DNA from: Candidatus Brevibacterium intestinigallinarum | GTDB lineage: Bacteria; Actinomycetota; Actinomycetes; Actinomycetales; Brevibacteriaceae | Assembly (NCBI GenBank): GCA_019117325.1 | Contig: DWZY01000032.1 | Span: forward strand, 1-9,872 | DNA length: 9,872 nucleotides | Direction of reading: 5' to 3' | Shown here: positions 1 to 6,436 of the stretch, one piece after another | Position numbering within the stretch: the stretch's first letter is position 1 | How the letters are laid out: the number at the start of each line of letters is the position of its first letter | The notes under the pieces: model-generated | Databases searched by the model: none | What the model saw: only the letters and a program-made list of their open reading frames with translations | What the model was told of the DNA's origin: nothing | Translations under genes and position numbers: made by a program

Positions 1-1
1 T

Positions 2-1324
2 CAGCTCACCTCACTGCTGACGCAGCTGGCCGCGCCCGAGGCTGTGCCCACCTCCGCAGGCTCCGCCTCTCCCGTGCGCATCGTGGGACTCATGAGTCAC
101 TTCGCGAACGCGGACGTGCCCGGTGACCCGGCCACCGCGCAGCAGGCGGACATGTTCACCCGGATCCGCGCGCAGGTGGAGGGTTTCCTGTCCGGCCCCG
201 GTGCCCGCTTCGCGCACCCGGACGGGCTGCACACGCACACGGCGAACTCGCCGGGCGCGCTGGGCCCGGATGCCGTGCCCGGCGACCTCGTCCGCGTCGG
301 ACTCTCGCTGTACGGGCTCAGTCCCTTCGAGGAGATCACCGCCGCGCAGCTGGGCCTGCGCCCCGTGCTCTCCCTCGTGTCGCGGGTCCTCACGGTGAAG
401 GACGTGCCCGCCGGGCACGGGGCCTCCTACGGACTCACCTACCGGACGGAGAAGCCCACCCGCTTCGCACTGGTCGCCGGCGGCTACGCGGACGGGATCC
501 CACGGATCGCCTCCGGCAGCGCCCAGGTCGCGGTGGCCGGACACCGCTTCCCCGTCGTGGGTCGCATCGCGATGGACCAGATGATCATCGACGTCGGAGA
601 CACGCGAATCGAAGAGGGCGACGAGGCCGTCGTCCTGGGTGATGGCCAGACGGGTCCCAGCGCGGAGGAGTGGGCCGCGTGGGCGGGCACCATCAACTAC
701 GAGATCGTCACCAGGGTGGGATCGCGGGTCGACCGCGTTCCCCGTGAGTCCACTGCTGCTGGAGACATTGACGGAACCCTTACGGTGCGGGTCAAGGACA
801 GGACCGCGATGGCGGATCTGGCGCAGGCACTGGGTGCGGCAGCCCAGCCCGGCGACGTCCTGATCCTCACGGGCAACCTGGGCGCGGGGAAGACGACGTT
901 CACCCAGTTCCTGGCCCGCTCACTGGATGTGCGCGGCCGGGTCTCCTCGCCCACGTTCGTGCTGGCGCGCGAGCATCCGCCGCGCGGCACCGGCCCCGGC
1001 CTGGTCCACGTCGACGCGTACCGTCTTGAGGACGCGGCCGAGTTCGACGACCTGGGCCTGGACTCGGCGCTGGAGGAATCCGTCACCATCATCGAATGGG
1101 GACGCGGCATGGCGGAGTCCCTGGGCGACCACCTGGACATCGAGATCCTCCGCCCGGACGAGGTCGCCCGCTCCGTCGACGACCCCGACAACCTCGATGC
1201 GGCCACCTTCTGCGCGGAGCCGGACGACCCCGCCGAGGCCGTCGAGGACGAGTCACGCGTCGTCACGATCACAGCGCACGGACGACGGTGGGCGGGTAGA
1301 CTCGACGGGCTCACCCGGAACTGA
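2..1324 (+). CDS. Alanine racemase-TsaE fusion protein (5' end cut off by the window)
   Basis: The frame is open from the first base, so the start and the PLP-lysine region of the racemase lie upstream. The visible fragment is 440 residues. Residues about 1-245 are the C-terminal part of alanine racemase, which interconverts L- and D-Ala for peptidoglycan. It shows MSHFANAD, the SYGLTY motif with the catalytic Tyr at fragment residue 143, GYADGIPR and GRIAMDQM. It ends at the usual TINYEIVTRVGSRV. With no stop codon, a linker of about 15 residues leads into TsaE, the ATPase of t6A tRNA modification. TsaE motifs are the Walker A loop GNLGAGKTT (291-299), SSPTFVLAREH, HVDAYRL and IIEWG. An acidic stretch precedes the end of TsaE. 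NCBI uses a bifunctional Alr/TsaE name for some actinobacteria (recalled). An in-frame GTG at 785 could also give free TsaE. The domain calls are secure; whether the product stays as one polypeptide is not shown. Confidence 0.93.
   Translation, partial: QLTSLLTQLAAPEAVPTSAGSASPVRIVGLMSHFANADVPGDPATAQQADMFTRIRAQVEGFLSGPGARFAHPDGLHTHTANSPGALGPDAVPGDLVRVGLSLYGLSPFEEITAAQLGLRPVLSLVSRVLTVKDVPAGHGASYGLTYRTEKPTRFALVAGGYADGIPRIASGSAQVAVAGHRFPVVGRIAMDQMIIDVGDTRIEEGDEAVVLGDGQTGPSAEEWAAWAGTINYEIVTRVGSRVDRVPRESTAAGDIDGTLTVRVKDRTAMADLAQALGAAAQPGDVLILTGNLGAGKTTFTQFLARSLDVRGRVSSPTFVLAREHPPRGTGPGLVHVDAYRLEDAAEFDDLGLDSALEESVTIIEWGRGMAESLGDHLDIEILRPDEVARSVDDPDNLDAATFCAEPDDPAEAVEDESRVVTITAHGRRWAGRLDGLTRN
1297..1302 (+). 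promoter_or_regulatory. Possible -10 box (TAGACT) ahead of tsaB
   Basis: TAGACT matches the common actinobacterial -10 form TANNNT. It lies inside the last codons of the alr-tsaE frame, about 86 nt before the tsaB GTG. I see no good -35 at 16-18 bp. It would allow tsaB to be transcribed apart from alr-tsaE, but a chance match within coding sequence is quite possible. Confidence 0.25.
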
Positions 1325-1387
1325 TCAGCCTCAGACCTGCTCAGACCCTGACACTGCTCAGCCACCCGCACTCCTGGAAGAGGCCCC

Positions 1388-2182
1388 GTGCTCATTCTCG
1401 CGATCGACACCTCGGCGGCCGCATCCGTCGCGCTGGTCGACGGGGAGACCGTCGTGGCCCAGCAGACGCAGTTCTCTGCGCGGAAGCACGTCGAGTACGT
1501 GGGCCCGGCTCTCCTCGAGGTGCTGGGCGCCGGTCCGCGACCGGACGCCGTCGCGGTCGGTGTGGGACCCGGCCCCTTCACGGGGCTGCGCGCCGGGATC
1601 GCCGCGGGCATCGGCGCAGCGGTGGGAGCAGGCGTTCCCGTCCACGGCGTCATGAGCCATGATGCGCTCGCCCTGCGGGCGCTCTCGCCGGTGGACGACT
1701 CGGCAGACGACTCTGCCCAGGTGCATGACGGCCTCGGCACCAGCCCGGGTGATGGCGGCACGGACGACCACGACCCGGGCGACCACGGCCTCGGCGGCGT
1801 GGGGGCCTCGGTCCTCGTCGCGACGGATGCGCGGCGCCGCGAGGTGTACGCAACGCTGTACGAAGGGCTGGATGCGGACGGACTGCCCGTCGTCCGGACG
1901 GGACCGACCGTCCTCGCCCCGGACGCGGTCGGGGACTGGTTGCAGCAGGCGGCGCCCGGTGTCTCGCCTCGGCGGGTGGGCCGGGGTTTCCTCCTCCACC
2001 CGGAGGTCCTGGGTGCGCCAGAGACCGAAGTGCCCCCGGCACTCGATCCCACGGCCGCCTGGGTGGCACGGGTCGCGCACCGCGCGCTCGCCGTTGGCCG
2101 CGCACTGCCAGGCACCGAGCCCCTGTACCTGCGCGAACCCGATGCCGCGCCCACTCCGCGCCGCGCAACCCCACTCACCTGA
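1388..2182 (+). CDS. tsaB: tRNA threonylcarbamoyladenosine biosynthesis protein TsaB
   Basis: This is the 264-residue TsaB, the inactive ASKHA-fold partner that dimerises with TsaD for t6A37 synthesis in the cytoplasm. The N-terminus has the family's ILAIDTSAAAS, followed by GVGPGPFTGLRAG (58-70) and the VATDARRREVYATLY segment after residue 142. The GTG start at 1388 is supported by GGAAGAGG at 1376-1383, four bases upstream. Residues about 100-141 form an Asp/Gly/Ser-rich insertion between two conserved segments; I do not expect it in typical TsaB proteins of about 220-240 residues, and it is probably a disordered surface loop. A 63-nt gap separates it from alr-tsaE, and only 20 nt separate it from rimI, so co-transcription with rimI is likely. 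Confidence 0.93.
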   Translation: MLILAIDTSAAASVALVDGETVVAQQTQFSARKHVEYVGPALLEVLGAGPRPDAVAVGVGPGPFTGLRAGIAAGIGAAVGAGVPVHGVMSHDALALRALSPVDDSADDSAQVHDGLGTSPGDGGTDDHDPGDHGLGGVGASVLVATDARRREVYATLYEGLDADGLPVVRTGPTVLAPDAVGDWLQQAAPGVSPRRVGRGFLLHPEVLGAPETEVPPALDPTAAWVARVAHRALAVGRALPGTEPLYLREPDAAPTPRRATPLT

Positions 2183-2202
2183 CACCCACGGAAGACCCCG
2201 CA

Positions 2203-2679
2203 GTGAACGACTCCCGTACCCCGGCATCCGTCGACCCCGCTGAACCCCGCCTGCGCCGCATGCGCTGGTGGGACATCGATCGGGTCGCGGAGCTCGACAC
2301 CGTCCTCTTCGGCGCGGACACGTGGACACCGGAGTTCTTCTGGTCGCAGCTGGCCTCGCCCGTCGCGCGGATGACGATCGCGGTGGAGCCCGGCGACGTC
2401 CTGTGCGGCTACGTGGGCGTGAGCGTGTCCGGGCCGCAGGCGGACATCCTCACGATCGGCACTGCACCGCCCATGCAGGGGCGCGGACTGGGCCGTCGGC
2501 TGCTGGAGCACGCGACGGACTGCGCGCGCGACGCCGGTGCGGAGGTCCTCCACCTGGAGGTGGCTGCGGACAATGAGGCGGCCCTGGGTCTCTACCGCAG
2601 CCGGGGCTTCGAGGAGCTGGGCCGGCGCCCCGGCTACTACCAGGGCGCCGACGCGGTCGTCATGCGCGCCTTCCTCTGA
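2203..2679 (+). CDS. rimI: RimI-type ribosomal protein N-alpha-acetyltransferase (GNAT)
   Basis: This 158-residue protein has the GNAT fold. LRRMRWWDIDRVAELD at the N-terminus is followed by a long beta-rich section, then the acetyl-CoA pyrophosphate loop MQGRGLGRRLL (91-101), then LEVAADNEAALGLYRSRGF (118-136) with the likely catalytic Tyr at 131. RimI acetylates the N-terminus of ribosomal protein S18 in E. coli; actinobacterial homologues are usually encoded between tsaB and tsaD, as here. The GTG start has GGAAGA eight bases upstream (2190-2195). About 18 N-terminal residues are a Pro/Asp-rich tail before the domain, so a slightly later start cannot be ruled out, but none has as good a ribosome site. 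The substrate is inferred from the family. Confidence 0.9.
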   Translation: MNDSRTPASVDPAEPRLRRMRWWDIDRVAELDTVLFGADTWTPEFFWSQLASPVARMTIAVEPGDVLCGYVGVSVSGPQADILTIGTAPPMQGRGLGRRLLEHATDCARDAGAEVLHLEVAADNEAALGLYRSRGFEELGRRPGYYQGADAVVMRAFL

Positions 2680-2731
2680 CGACGACGCGGGAGGGCGGCG
2701 CTGTGCGACGACGCGGGAGGGCGGCGCGGTG
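2680..2731 (+). repeat. 26-bp tandem direct repeat, two copies, just after rimI
   Basis: Copies at 2680-2705 and 2706-2731 agree at 25 of 26 positions, the first 22 being identical; the one mismatch is T2702 against G2728. The first copy begins at the base after the rimI stop codon. The unit core is GACGACGCGGGAGGGCGG. It is noncoding and looks like a local slippage duplication. Confidence 0.85.
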
Positions 2732-2736
2732 CGCCG
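2722..2736 (+). terminator. Short GC hairpin after rimI, weak terminator candidate
   Basis: CGGCGC at 2722-2727 can pair with GCGCCG at 2731-2736 around a 3-nt loop (GGT). There is no T-run after it, so intrinsic termination is uncertain. Its position between rimI and a gene with its own promoter fits an operon boundary. It overlaps the second copy of the 26-bp repeat. Confidence 0.25.
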
Positions 2737-2786
2737 GCCTCGCGACAGGACCCTGACCACCCCCTCCGACGTGTGACAGATCCCGG

Positions 2787-2809
2787 GCGCGCATTCAGTC
2801 AGCGCGCAT
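2787..2809 (+). repeat. 8-bp direct repeat GCGCGCAT overlapping the SRPBCC gene promoter
   Basis: GCGCGCAT occurs at 2787-2794 and 2802-2809, with a 15-bp period. The second copy ends on the first T of the probable -10 box. It could be an operator, or a chance pair in G+C-rich DNA. Confidence 0.4.
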
Positions 2810-2814
2810 AGGAT
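2809..2814 (+). promoter_or_regulatory. Probable -10 box (TAGGAT) giving a leaderless transcript
   Basis: TAGGAT ends six bases before the ATG at 2821, so a transcription start seven bases after the box would be the A of ATG itself. There is no Shine-Dalgarno match before this ATG, which agrees with leaderless translation, a common mode in actinobacteria. No convincing -35 is seen. It suggests that the SRPBCC, tsaD and Nudix genes form a separate transcription unit from alr-tsaE-tsaB-rimI. Confidence 0.55.
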
Positions 2815-2820
2815 GAGGGC

Positions 2821-3384
2821 ATGACGGATCGACTCGTAGACGTGTCCCTCACGGAGTGGGAGGGCGGCATCGACCTGATCCTCGACACCCGCGTCGCGCT
2901 CCCGCCCACGCAGGTCTGGCCCCACGTGACCCGCTCGCAGCTGGTGGAGGCGTGGTTCGTGGGGTACTCGGCGGGCGAGGGCGACGACCAGATCGTGCTC
3001 GAGCTGGACGACCAGCCCGCGACCGCGCACGTCCTGTCGATCGAGGCCCCGGAGACGGATGAGGATCAGGGCCACGTCCTGCTGGACATCGAGGGCATCG
3101 GCCGCCTGGGCCTCACGCTCACGCCCGTCGCCGCGGACGAGGACGACGACGCGGACGGCACGGATCACCCGGCCGAGGCAACGCGCATCACCCTGTCCCA
3201 CACCCTCGCGGAGCCGGACGCCGACCGCGCCGTGCTGGCCCAGGTGATCGAGCAGGTGGGACCGGTGTGGGAGACGCACCTGCGGCTGCTGGCCGGCACC
3301 CTCACGAACAGTCCGGGCGCGTACGACATCCTCGAGGAGCAGATGACGGAGCGCTACGAGCAGATCGCCCAGGAGATCGAGTGA
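2821..3384 (+). CDS. SRPBCC (AHSA1/START-like) domain protein of unknown function
   Basis: This 187-residue soluble, strongly acidic protein has no signal peptide or membrane segment. The segment DLILDTRVALPPTQVWPHVT, then LVEAWFVG (about residues 18-48), has the pattern of the first strand and helix of the AHSA1-like SRPBCC fold, where a hydrophobic cavity binds a ligand or client. TRITLSHTLAEP (121-132) and a long C-terminal helix with VWETHLRLLAG (149-159) fit the end of that fold. Residues 107-120 are an Asp-rich loop. The C-terminus (162-187) is a short helical tail. The gene sits between rimI and tsaD, a place where the t6A genes are often directly adjacent, and its stop overlaps the tsaD start by 4 nt. 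A role linked to TsaD or proteostasis is only a guess. The fold call is moderate and the function unknown. Confidence 0.8.
   Translation: MTDRLVDVSLTEWEGGIDLILDTRVALPPTQVWPHVTRSQLVEAWFVGYSAGEGDDQIVLELDDQPATAHVLSIEAPETDEDQGHVLLDIEGIGRLGLTLTPVAADEDDDADGTDHPAEATRITLSHTLAEPDADRAVLAQVIEQVGPVWETHLRLLAGTLTNSPGAYDILEEQMTERYEQIAQEIE
3371..3375 (+). promoter_or_regulatory. Ribosome binding site that fixes the tsaD start
   Basis: AGGAG lies five bases before the GTG at 3381, within the last codons of the SRPBCC gene. It supports this GTG over the longer open frame that runs back to 3267, whose extra residues resemble no TsaD sequence. Confidence 0.8.
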
Positions 3385-4484
3385 CCCCACGGGAGCCCCT
3401 GGTCCTGGGCATCGAGACGTCGTGCGATGAGACCGGGGTGGGCATCGTCCGCGGTCGCACGCTGCTGACCAACACCGTCGCCTCGTCGATGGACGAGCAC
3501 GTCCGCTTCGGCGGCGTCGTCCCGGAGGTCGCCTCCCGCGCGCACGTGCAGGCGATCGGCCCCATGATCCGCGCCGCGCTCGCGGACGCGGAGGTCCGTC
3601 TTGAGGACCTCGACGCGCTCGCCGTGACGGCGGGGCCGGGCCTGTCCGGCGCGCTCATGGTGGGCGCGGCCGCCGCGAAGGGACTGGCCGCCGCGACCGG
3701 TCTGCCGCTCTATGGCATCAACCACCTGGCCGCGCACGTCGCGGTCGACCTCGTCGCACCGGACTCGCCAGGGCTGCACACGCCCACGATCGCGCTGCTG
3801 GTGTCCGGCGGCCACACGGAGATCCTGCGGATCGGCGACATCGTCGACGACATCGAGCTGCTGGGCGCCACCATCGACGATGCCGCCGGCGAGGCCTTCG
3901 ACAAGACCGCCCGCCTGCTGGGACTCGACTACCCGGGCGGGCCCAGCATCTCGAAGGCTGCCGCCGGCCTGCTGGACGGGACCGGGATCCCCGGTGACCC
4001 GACCGCCGTGCGCTTCCCGCGCGGACTCGCGACGAAGAAGGACCTGCGCGACCCCGAGCGCCGCTACTCCTTCTCCTTCTCCGGCCTCAAGACGGCCGCG
4101 CTGCGCACCGTCACCGCCGCCGAGGCCGCACTCGCCACCCAGCCGGCGGCAGCCCCGCCGCGGCTGGCCGATATCGCGGCCTCGTTCGAGGAGGCCGTCG
4201 TCGACGTGCTCGTGACGAAGACCCTGCTGGCCTGCACGGACACGGGCATCGACCACGTGCTGCTGGGCGGAGGTGTGGCCGCGAATGCGCGTCTGCGGGA
4301 GCGGCTGGCGGAGCGCTGCGCCGCAGCCGGTGTCACCCTGCGCGTGCCGCCGCTCACGCTGTGCACGGACAACGGTGCGATGGTGGCCGCGCTGGGCGCG
4401 GAGATCGTGTCGCGGGGCGCGCAGCCCTCGGATCCCGGCTTCGGGGTCCTGTCGTCGTTGGAGGTGGAGGATGTCCTCGTCTGA
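3381..4484 (+). CDS. tsaD: tRNA N6-threonylcarbamoyladenosine synthase subunit TsaD
   Basis: TsaD is the catalytic subunit that transfers threonylcarbamoyl from threonylcarbamoyl-AMP to N6 of A37 in ANN-decoding tRNAs, working with TsaB and TsaE. The 367-residue product begins LVLGIETSCDETGVGIV, the classic N-terminus. It carries the metal-binding NHLAAH motif with His115 and His119, LLVSGGHTEI, GEAFDKTARLLGL with YPGGP, FSFSGLKTA, LLGGGVAANARLRE, and the CTDNGAM motif whose Asp330 is the third metal ligand. All key residues are intact. The GTG start overlaps the preceding TGA by 4 nt (GTGA), so translation is probably coupled to the SRPBCC gene. An Ala/Pro-rich stretch around residues 249-262 is slightly expanded. 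TsaB and TsaE are encoded upstream; TsaC is not in the window. Confidence 0.96.
   Translation: MTPREPLVLGIETSCDETGVGIVRGRTLLTNTVASSMDEHVRFGGVVPEVASRAHVQAIGPMIRAALADAEVRLEDLDALAVTAGPGLSGALMVGAAAAKGLAAATGLPLYGINHLAAHVAVDLVAPDSPGLHTPTIALLVSGGHTEILRIGDIVDDIELLGATIDDAAGEAFDKTARLLGLDYPGGPSISKAAAGLLDGTGIPGDPTAVRFPRGLATKKDLRDPERRYSFSFSGLKTAALRTVTAAEAALATQPAAAPPRLADIAASFEEAVVDVLVTKTLLACTDTGIDHVLLGGGVAANARLRERLAERCAAAGVTLRVPPLTLCTDNGAMVAALGAEIVSRGAQPSDPGFGVLSSLEVEDVLV
4460..4464 (+). promoter_or_regulatory. Ribosome binding site that fixes the Nudix gene start
   Basis: GGAGG lies six bases before the ATG at 4471, with a second GGAGG touching the ATG. It selects this start within the 3' end of tsaD rather than the longer open frame reaching back to 4273. 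Confidence 0.75.
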
Positions 4485-5082
4485 GCAGCCCGAGCACCGC
4501 GGAACAGCCGAGTCGCATGAGTCGACGCGGGACGCGCAGGCGTCACCCCCGGCGGCGCCGCGACCTCCGGGCGCGACGGGTGAGCTGTCCGACGAGCTGC
4601 GGGAGCACCTGCGGGCGCGGCGCCGCCCCGGCGACCGCTGGGTCGAGACGCCCAAGGGCCGGTTCTGGGGCCTCTACGGTGCTGCGGGCCTCCTCCTGCA
4701 CGACCCGGATCGCGGGGTGCTGCTGCAGCACCGCGTCGAGTGGTCGGCCCACGGCGGGACGTGGGGGATTCCCGGTGGCGCGATCGACGAGGGCGAGACT
4801 CCGCTGACGGGTGCGGTCCGCGAGTGCCACGAGGAAGCGGGAGTGCCGCGACTGGACGGCGAGGACATCCGCATCGTCCACACCCATGTCGTCGACATGG
4901 AGGGCTGGTCGTACACGACCGTCGTCGCCCAGACGCTCACCCGCATGGAGGCCTACGTCGCGGACATCGAGAGCCTCGAGCTGCGCTGGGTGCCGCTCGA
5001 TGAGGTCACGGACTACTCCCTTCACCCGGGCTTCGCAGCCGCCTGGCCCCAGCTGCGCACCGTGCTGGAGCAGGAGGCGTGA
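4471..5082 (+). CDS. Nudix hydrolase
   Basis: This 203-residue protein has a complete Nudix box at about residues 103-125 (G-x5-E-x7-RE-C-x-EE-x-G-V), the Mg2+-binding loop that hydrolyses nucleoside diphosphates linked to another moiety. The preceding FWGLYGAAGLLL and VLLQHRVEWSAHGGTWGIPGG match the fold's first strands, and SLELRWVPLDEVTDYSLHPGF is the usual end. The first 40 or so residues are a Ser/Glu/Pro-rich, probably disordered extension. The next segment, with LREHLRARRRPGDRW (43-57), is basic. The start lies 14 nt inside tsaD behind a strong ribosome site, so it should be co-expressed with tsaD. The substrate cannot be read from the sequence; a house-cleaning role is the default inference. 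Confidence 0.92.
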   Translation: MSSSEQPEHRGTAESHESTRDAQASPPAAPRPPGATGELSDELREHLRARRRPGDRWVETPKGRFWGLYGAAGLLLHDPDRGVLLQHRVEWSAHGGTWGIPGGAIDEGETPLTGAVRECHEEAGVPRLDGEDIRIVHTHVVDMEGWSYTTVVAQTLTRMEAYVADIESLELRWVPLDEVTDYSLHPGFAAAWPQLRTVLEQEA

Positions 5083-5253
5083 CGCACCCGTACCCTCCGC
5101 CGGGGCCTCGGAGGACCGGTGCGGTCGCGTGGGGGCTGGGCTTCCTCGCGTACATCCGCGCACCCGGAGCTGATGAGGCACGGACACACGCGTGCCGTCG
5201 GCTCTGCCGTATGACTCCGCTCGTGATGGTGGGCCCAACTGCCCGTGCGGCGA
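5083..5253. other. Convergent intergenic spacer with weak hairpins
   Basis: These 171 bp lie between the stops of the Nudix and glutamate-cysteine ligase genes, which point towards each other. CCTCCG (5094-5099) can pair with CGGAGG (5109-5114), and GGCACG (5177-5182) with CGTGCC (5191-5196). Neither stem has a T-run on either strand, so a bidirectional terminator is inferred mainly from position. I see no credible small gene: the open frames here are compositional and have no ribosome site. Confidence 0.45.
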
Positions 5254-6429
5254 TCAGGCGGAGAAGCGCGAGGGCTCTCCATCCCGCCCACGGCTCGGAT
5301 CCGCGGCGAGCGGGACCTCGTCGCGGAACTCGTCGACCAGCAGGCGGGCGACGGACCCCAGCGATCCTGAGCATTCGAGCTGGGCGCGCTGGCGCTGGTA
5401 GCCGGCGCCGGTCTCCGCGAAGCGGTTCATGAGTGCGAGCTCGTCCGCGCAGCCCAGGCGATGGGCGACGGGCATGAGCCGCTCGACCTGGTCCGCGATG
5501 ACCTCGGTGACGAGGCGCTCGCGTGCGTCCGCGTTCTCGATGATGATCGCGTCCATGCCGTAGCGGGCGGCCCGCCACTTGTTCTCCACGTGGAACCAGT
5601 CGGGCATCGTCGGCAGCGTCTCGCCCGCATCGAGGCGGGCGGAGAAGTCATCGACGAGGCACTGGACGAACGCGGTGACGGCCAGGACCTCGGACAGGGT
5701 GGACAGCCCGTCGCACACCCGGACCTCGACGGTGCCCCAGTGGGGTGCCGGCCGCAGGTCCCAGCGGATCTCCGTGATCTCGTCGATGACCCCGGTCCTC
5801 TTCATGTCCGCGATGTAGGCCTCGTAGCCGGCCCAGTCGTCGAACAGGTAGGGGAGCCCCGCGGTGGGCAGCTGCTGGAACATCATCGCCCGGTTGGAGG
5901 CGTAGTGCGTGTCCGTCGCCTCCCAGAACGGGGAGGTCGCGCCCACCGCCTGCAGGTGCGGGACGTAGCACGTGAGTGCGGCGAGGATCGGCAGCACCTT
6001 GTCGCGGTGATCGATGCCCACGTGCGTGTGCACGCCGTAGATGAGCATGTGGCGGCCCCACCACTGGGTGCGGTTGATGAGCTCCGCGTACCGCGCGTGG
6101 CCGGTCACCTCCTGGTTCTGCCACAGCGCGAACGGGTGGGTGCCCGCGCACAGGACCTCCAGCCCCAGCTGGTTCAGGGTGGGGCGCAGCTGTCCCATGA
6201 TCTCGCGGAAGTCATCCGCGATCCCGCCCACGGTCCGGTGGACGCCGGAGACGATCTCGACCGTGTTCGTGAGCATCTCGCCCACGACACGGGTCTCCAG
6301 CGGGGTGCCCGCGATCGCGTCGAGCACCTCCCCGGCGCGGGGCACCAGATCGAGCGTGTCGGGGTCGACGAGAGCGAGCTCCCATTCGACGCCCAGCGTC
6401 GACCTCTCCGAGCGAGCGAAAGCAACCAT
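5254..6429 (-). CDS. YbdK-family carboxylate-amine ligase / glutamate-cysteine ligase homologue
   Basis: This 391-residue protein belongs to the GCS2 type (Pfam PF04107) of ATP-dependent carboxylate-amine ligases. Visible motifs are TLGVEWELALVD (11-22), EMLTNTVEIVSGVH (51-64), CAGTHPF (94-100), RHMLIYGVHTHVGID (126-140) and WDLRPAPHWGTVEVRVCD (223-240), which carry the Glu, His and Arg residues around the ATP/Mg and substrate sites. E. coli YbdK has weak gamma-glutamylcysteine synthetase activity, so the natural amine substrate here is open. Most actinobacteria use mycothiol rather than glutathione, which makes real glutathione synthesis doubtful. The ATG at 6429 has no Shine-Dalgarno sequence but sits seven bases from a good -10 box, fitting leaderless expression. 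The last 15 or so residues are a charged tail. Confidence 0.88.
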   Translation of the reverse strand: MVAFARSERSTLGVEWELALVDPDTLDLVPRAGEVLDAIAGTPLETRVVGEMLTNTVEIVSGVHRTVGGIADDFREIMGQLRPTLNQLGLEVLCAGTHPFALWQNQEVTGHARYAELINRTQWWGRHMLIYGVHTHVGIDHRDKVLPILAALTCYVPHLQAVGATSPFWEATDTHYASNRAMMFQQLPTAGLPYLFDDWAGYEAYIADMKRTGVIDEITEIRWDLRPAPHWGTVEVRVCDGLSTLSEVLAVTAFVQCLVDDFSARLDAGETLPTMPDWFHVENKWRAARYGMDAIIIENADARERLVTEVIADQVERLMPVAHRLGCADELALMNRFAETGAGYQRQRAQLECSGSLGSVARLLVDEFRDEVPLAADPSRGRDGEPSRFSA

Positions 6430-6436
6430 GCGACGA

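Noticed and set aside
768..796. A TTGACG box that looks like a -35 element just before the TsaE domain
   Set aside because: No TANNNT hexamer follows at 16-19 bp, so it is unlikely to be a promoter for a separate tsaE.
1705..1800. The Asp/Gly-rich region of TsaB as a sequencing frameshift or a calcium-binding repeat
   Set aside because: The frame returns to conserved TsaB sequence on both sides without interruption, and the residues do not form a regular nonapeptide repeat.
697..3390. A very long minus-strand open frame (897 codons) opposite tsaE, tsaB, rimI and the SRPBCC gene
   Set aside because: It crosses four well-supported genes and an intergenic gap, has Arg/Ser/Pro-rich composition without recognisable domains, and is expected when the opposite strand has G/C-rich third positions.
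3354..4655. A 433-codon minus-strand open frame opposite tsaD
   Set aside because: tsaD is complete with all metal-binding residues; the opposite frame has no domain signal or ribosome site.
5079..5432. A plus-strand open frame beginning at the end of the Nudix gene as a possible small protein
   Set aside because: It runs into the 3' end of the convergent ligase gene, has no ribosome site, and its product is Arg/Pro/Ala-rich without features.
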